DNA of 41,009 nt from Gammaproteobacteria bacterium (lineage in GTDB: Bacteria > Pseudomonadota > Gammaproteobacteria > Steroidobacterales > GCA-2729495), in assembly GCA_013001905.1 (NCBI GenBank), contig JABDLC010000067.1, positions 1 to 41,009 of the forward strand, in the 5' to 3' direction. The translations under genes and the position numbers were made by a program. The notes under the pieces were generated by a model that was given only the letters and a program-made list of their open reading frames with translations, made no database searches and was not told the origin of the DNA. Shown here in pieces: positions 38,952-41,009 of this stretch. The stretch's first letter is position 1. Each line of letters opens with the position of its first letter.

Positions 38952-40040
38952 GTGAGTGTGCGCGAACAATACAGAACAGCACTGGCAGAGCACGGGTACG
39001 TAAGCGACCCGAGCCAGGAGCAGGCCGTCGACCTCCTCGACGAAGTGCATGACCGACTCTGCAACGAGGGTCCGCGCCGCACTCTTTGGCAAACGCTGCT
39101 GCGCCGGCAGTCCCGGCAGACACCTGTGCGCGGCCTTTATATGTGGGGCGGCGTGGGTCGCGGCAAGACCTTCATCATGGATCTGTTTTTCGATGCCCTT
39201 CCCTTTGCCGGCAAGCAACGCTTTCACTTTCACCGTCTGATGTACCGGGTGCACGGGCAACTAAAGAAGCTTAAGGGCCGTGCCGATCCGATTGCGATCA
39301 TTGCCGACGAATTGGCAGCGGATACGCGGGTCATCTGTTTCGATGAATTTTTTGTCGCGGACATCGGCGACGCCATGATTCTCGGGCGACTGCTGGACGC
39401 GTTGTTCGAGCGCGGCGTCAGCCTGATCGCCACCTCGAACATACCGCCGGACGATTTGTACCGGGACGGACTGCAGCGGCAGCGGTTTTTGCCGGCTATC
39501 GAATTGCTGAAGCACCACACACACGTCGTCAATCTGGACGGCGGCGATGACTACCGCTTGCGTGTCCTGGAGCAGGCTGAAATCTGGCACGCACCGCTGG
39601 ACGCAGCCGCGGACGAGAATCTCGACCGCTATTTCTCTGCCATCGCACCGGATAAAGGCACCCACGGACTGGGAATGGAAATACTCGGCCGCGAGGTCAT
39701 GACGCGCCGGCGGGCGGACGGTATCGCCTGGTTCGACTTCGCAGAGCTGTGCGACGGTCCCCGCAGTCAGGACGACTACATAGAAATTGCGCGTGCGTTC
39801 CAGACCGTCTTGCTAAGTAATGTACCGCTCATGGACAGTGACGCCGAAAATCAGGCCCGGCGTTTTATCGCACTGGTCGACGAGTTCTATGACCGGCGGG
39901 TCAAACTGATAGTCTCGGCCGCACACCCGCCGGAGCAGATCTACACTGGCAAGCGGCTCGCGATGGAATACCGCCGCACACTGAGCCGGCTTACAGAAAT
40001 GCAGTCAGTTCAATACCTTGGCGAAGCTCATTTACCCTGA
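38952..40040 (+). CDS. zapE: Cell division protein ZapE (AFG1-like ATPase)
   Basis: A P-loop ATPase that in E. coli associates with the Z-ring under stress. The protein has 362 residues. Walker A is GGVGRGKT at 66-73 ([18 protein letters not shown]), Walker B is [21 protein letters not shown], and the sensor region [26 protein letters not shown] is typical. The [13 protein letters not shown] motif is also characteristic of the family. The start is GTG 38952; only 48 bases separate it from the divergent ETF-QO start. Confidence 0.95.
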   Translation: MSVREQYRTALAEHGYVSDPSQEQAVDLLDEVHDRLCNEGPRRTLWQTLLRRQSRQTPVRGLYMWGGVGRGKTFIMDLFFDALPFAGKQRFHFHRLMYRVHGQLKKLKGRADPIAIIADELAADTRVICFDEFFVADIGDAMILGRLLDALFERGVSLIATSNIPPDDLYRDGLQRQRFLPAIELLKHHTHVVNLDGGDDYRLRVLEQAEIWHAPLDAAADENLDRYFSAIAPDKGTHGLGMEILGREVMTRRRADGIAWFDFAELCDGPRSQDDYIEIARAFQTVLLSNVPLMDSDAENQARRFIALVDEFYDRRVKLIVSAAHPPEQIYTGKRLAMEYRRTLSRLTEMQSVQYLGEAHLP

Positions 40041-40048
40041 GTCTCAGC

Positions 40049-40077
40049 TTAAACACCGCAGCGATACACGGTACACT
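40049..40077 (+). promoter_or_regulatory. Possible sigma-70 promoter of gpmA
   Basis: TTAAAC (40049-40054) and TACACT (40072-40077) are 17 bases apart, 40 bases before the gpmA start. Both matches are partial. Confidence 0.3.
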
Positions 40078-40117
40078 ACGCGCCCTTCTACCGACTGACA
40101 GCGACGGAGTAATACAG

Positions 40118-40858
40118 ATGGCAGGCAAATTGGTTTTGTGCCGGCACGGCCAGAGTGAATGGAACCTCAAGAACCTTTTCACCGGCTGGAAAGACGTCGA
40201 CCTGACCGAGAAAGGCGTCGCAGAGGCCCGACAGGCAGGCCGCGACCTGAAGGAACTGGGTATAAGCTTTGATGTGGCGTACACATCGGTATTGAAACGC
40301 GCGATCCGCACGCTGTGGCTCATCCTCGACGAAATGGACCAGATGTGGCTGCCCGTCATTCGCGCCTGGGAGCTTAACGAGCGCAGTTACGGCGCTCTGC
40401 AGGGCCTTAATAAAGCAGAAACCGCTGCCAAACACGGCGACGAGCAGGTGCTGATCTGGCGTCGCAGCTATGACATTCCGCCGCCGGCGATTGAGGAAGA
40501 TGACGAACGCCATCCGCGGCATGATCCCCGCTACGCCGGCATTGCCAACCTGCCGGCAACAGAGTCGCTAAAGACGACGCTGGAGCGGGTGCAGCCCTAC
40601 TGGGAAGAACACATTGCCCCGCGTCTGCGCGCCGGCGAAAACGTGTTAATCACAGCTCACGGAAACAGCCTGCGTGCGCTGGTCAAGATGCTCGACAACG
40701 TATCGGACGAAGAGATCACCGGGCTGAATATCCCGACCGGCATCCCGCTGCTCTACGAACTGGATGATGACCTCAAGCCGATAAGCAGCCGTTATCTCGG
40801 CGACCCGGATGCGGCCGTGAAAGCTGCGGAAGCGGTTGCCAATCAGGCGAAAGGCTGA
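40118..40858 (+). CDS. gpmA: 2,3-bisphosphoglycerate-dependent phosphoglycerate mutase
   Basis: Interconverts 3- and 2-phosphoglycerate in lower glycolysis, downstream of the Entner-Doudoroff products. The protein has 246 residues (E. coli 250). The phosphohistidine motif [10 protein letters not shown] has His10. [45 protein letters not shown] and the second histidine in [14 protein letters not shown] are all present. The start is ATG 40118 with CGGAG upstream. Confidence 0.97.
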   Translation: MAGKLVLCRHGQSEWNLKNLFTGWKDVDLTEKGVAEARQAGRDLKELGISFDVAYTSVLKRAIRTLWLILDEMDQMWLPVIRAWELNERSYGALQGLNKAETAAKHGDEQVLIWRRSYDIPPPAIEEDDERHPRHDPRYAGIANLPATESLKTTLERVQPYWEEHIAPRLRAGENVLITAHGNSLRALVKMLDNVSDEEITGLNIPTGIPLLYELDDDLKPISSRYLGDPDAAVKAAEAVANQAKG

Positions 40859-40867
40859 CGGCCCGCC

Positions 40868-41009
40868 GTGCTTTACGACCTCGGCAATGCAACGCCGGAG
40901 ATCGCGCCCGACGCCTGGGTCGCACCCACTGCTGCGGTCATCGGCGACGTGTAGCTGTTGCCGGGCTCGAGCATCTGGTTCGGCGCCATACTCCGCGGCG
41001 ATATTGAGA
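40868..41009 (+). pseudogene. Gamma-carbonic-anhydrase-like gene start, interrupted by an in-frame TAG
   Basis: From GTG 40868, 9 bases after the gpmA stop, the frame reads LYDLGNATPEIAPDAWVAPTAAVIGDV, stop, then LLPGSSIWFGAILRGDIE to the window edge. Both halves are in the same frame and together match the N-terminus of gamma-class carbonic anhydrase/YrdA hexapeptide-repeat proteins. The stop is TAG at 40952-40954, where relatives have a charged residue such as Glu, Lys or Arg. It is therefore a point nonsense mutation, a sequence error near a contig end, or a read-through site. The rest lies beyond the window. Confidence 0.75.

Overview
The window looks like the chromosome of a gammaproteobacterium. 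The evidence is GC-rich coding sequence, dense gene packing with 1-14 nt overlaps, and a gene order that matches Pseudomonas and Escherichia for more than 20 kb: guaA-guaB/xseA, der-bamB-yfgM-hisS, rodZ-pilW-rlmN-ndk, isc genes-trmJ/suhB, secF-secD-yajC, tgt-queA, tRNA-Leu. The closest lineage cannot be fixed by eye. A MetX protein of Xanthomonas type suggests the Xanthomonadales/Woeseiales side of the class. I see no prophage, insertion sequence or CRISPR array.

Layout. 1-1093 is the start of a secreted parallel beta-helix protein running off the left edge. 1251-5838 holds purine synthesis (guaBA) divergent from xseA. 5871-6965 is a MetX-family acyltransferase. 7076-14884 is a minus-strand block for ribosome assembly (der), outer-membrane assembly (bamB), Sec-associated quality control (yfgM), histidyl-tRNA synthesis, cell shape (rodZ), pilus assembly (pilW), RNA methylation (rlmN) and nucleotide balance (ndk). 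ispG, normally between rodZ and hisS, is absent. 14985-17590 is a shortened isc cluster (iscA, a degenerate iscU-like gene, iscS) ending in trmJ, without iscR, cysE, hscA, hscB or fdx. suhB and the yajC-secD-secF operon converge on a shared hairpin terminator. queA-tgt makes and inserts queuosine precursors. tRNA-Leu(CAA) at 24004-24090 ends the conserved block.

Beyond the tRNA the order is no longer the conserved one. A UbiD-family decarboxylase with a Tat signal abuts the tRNA. It is followed by an Entner-Doudoroff operon (zwf-pgl-edd-eda), a MAPEG membrane protein, a lipoprotein beta-propeller, a zinc-ribbon Nudix hydrolase, the 7Fe ferredoxin FdxA, dsbC and xerD. The right end has plsC with a thiolase, ETF-ubiquinone oxidoreductase, zapE, gpmA and the start of a gamma-carbonic-anhydrase-like gene broken by an in-frame stop.

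Most of the window is housekeeping. The parts most worth a second look are: (1) the isc remnant, whose IscU-like protein has lost three of the four usual cluster ligands and whose IscS lacks the usual IscU-binding tail; (2) an apparent CTG start codon for der; (3) a UbiD enzyme predicted to be exported by Tat; (4) a MetX protein resembling serine O-succinyltransferases while cysE is missing from its usual place; (5) duplications of gene 3' ends at fdxA and guaA.
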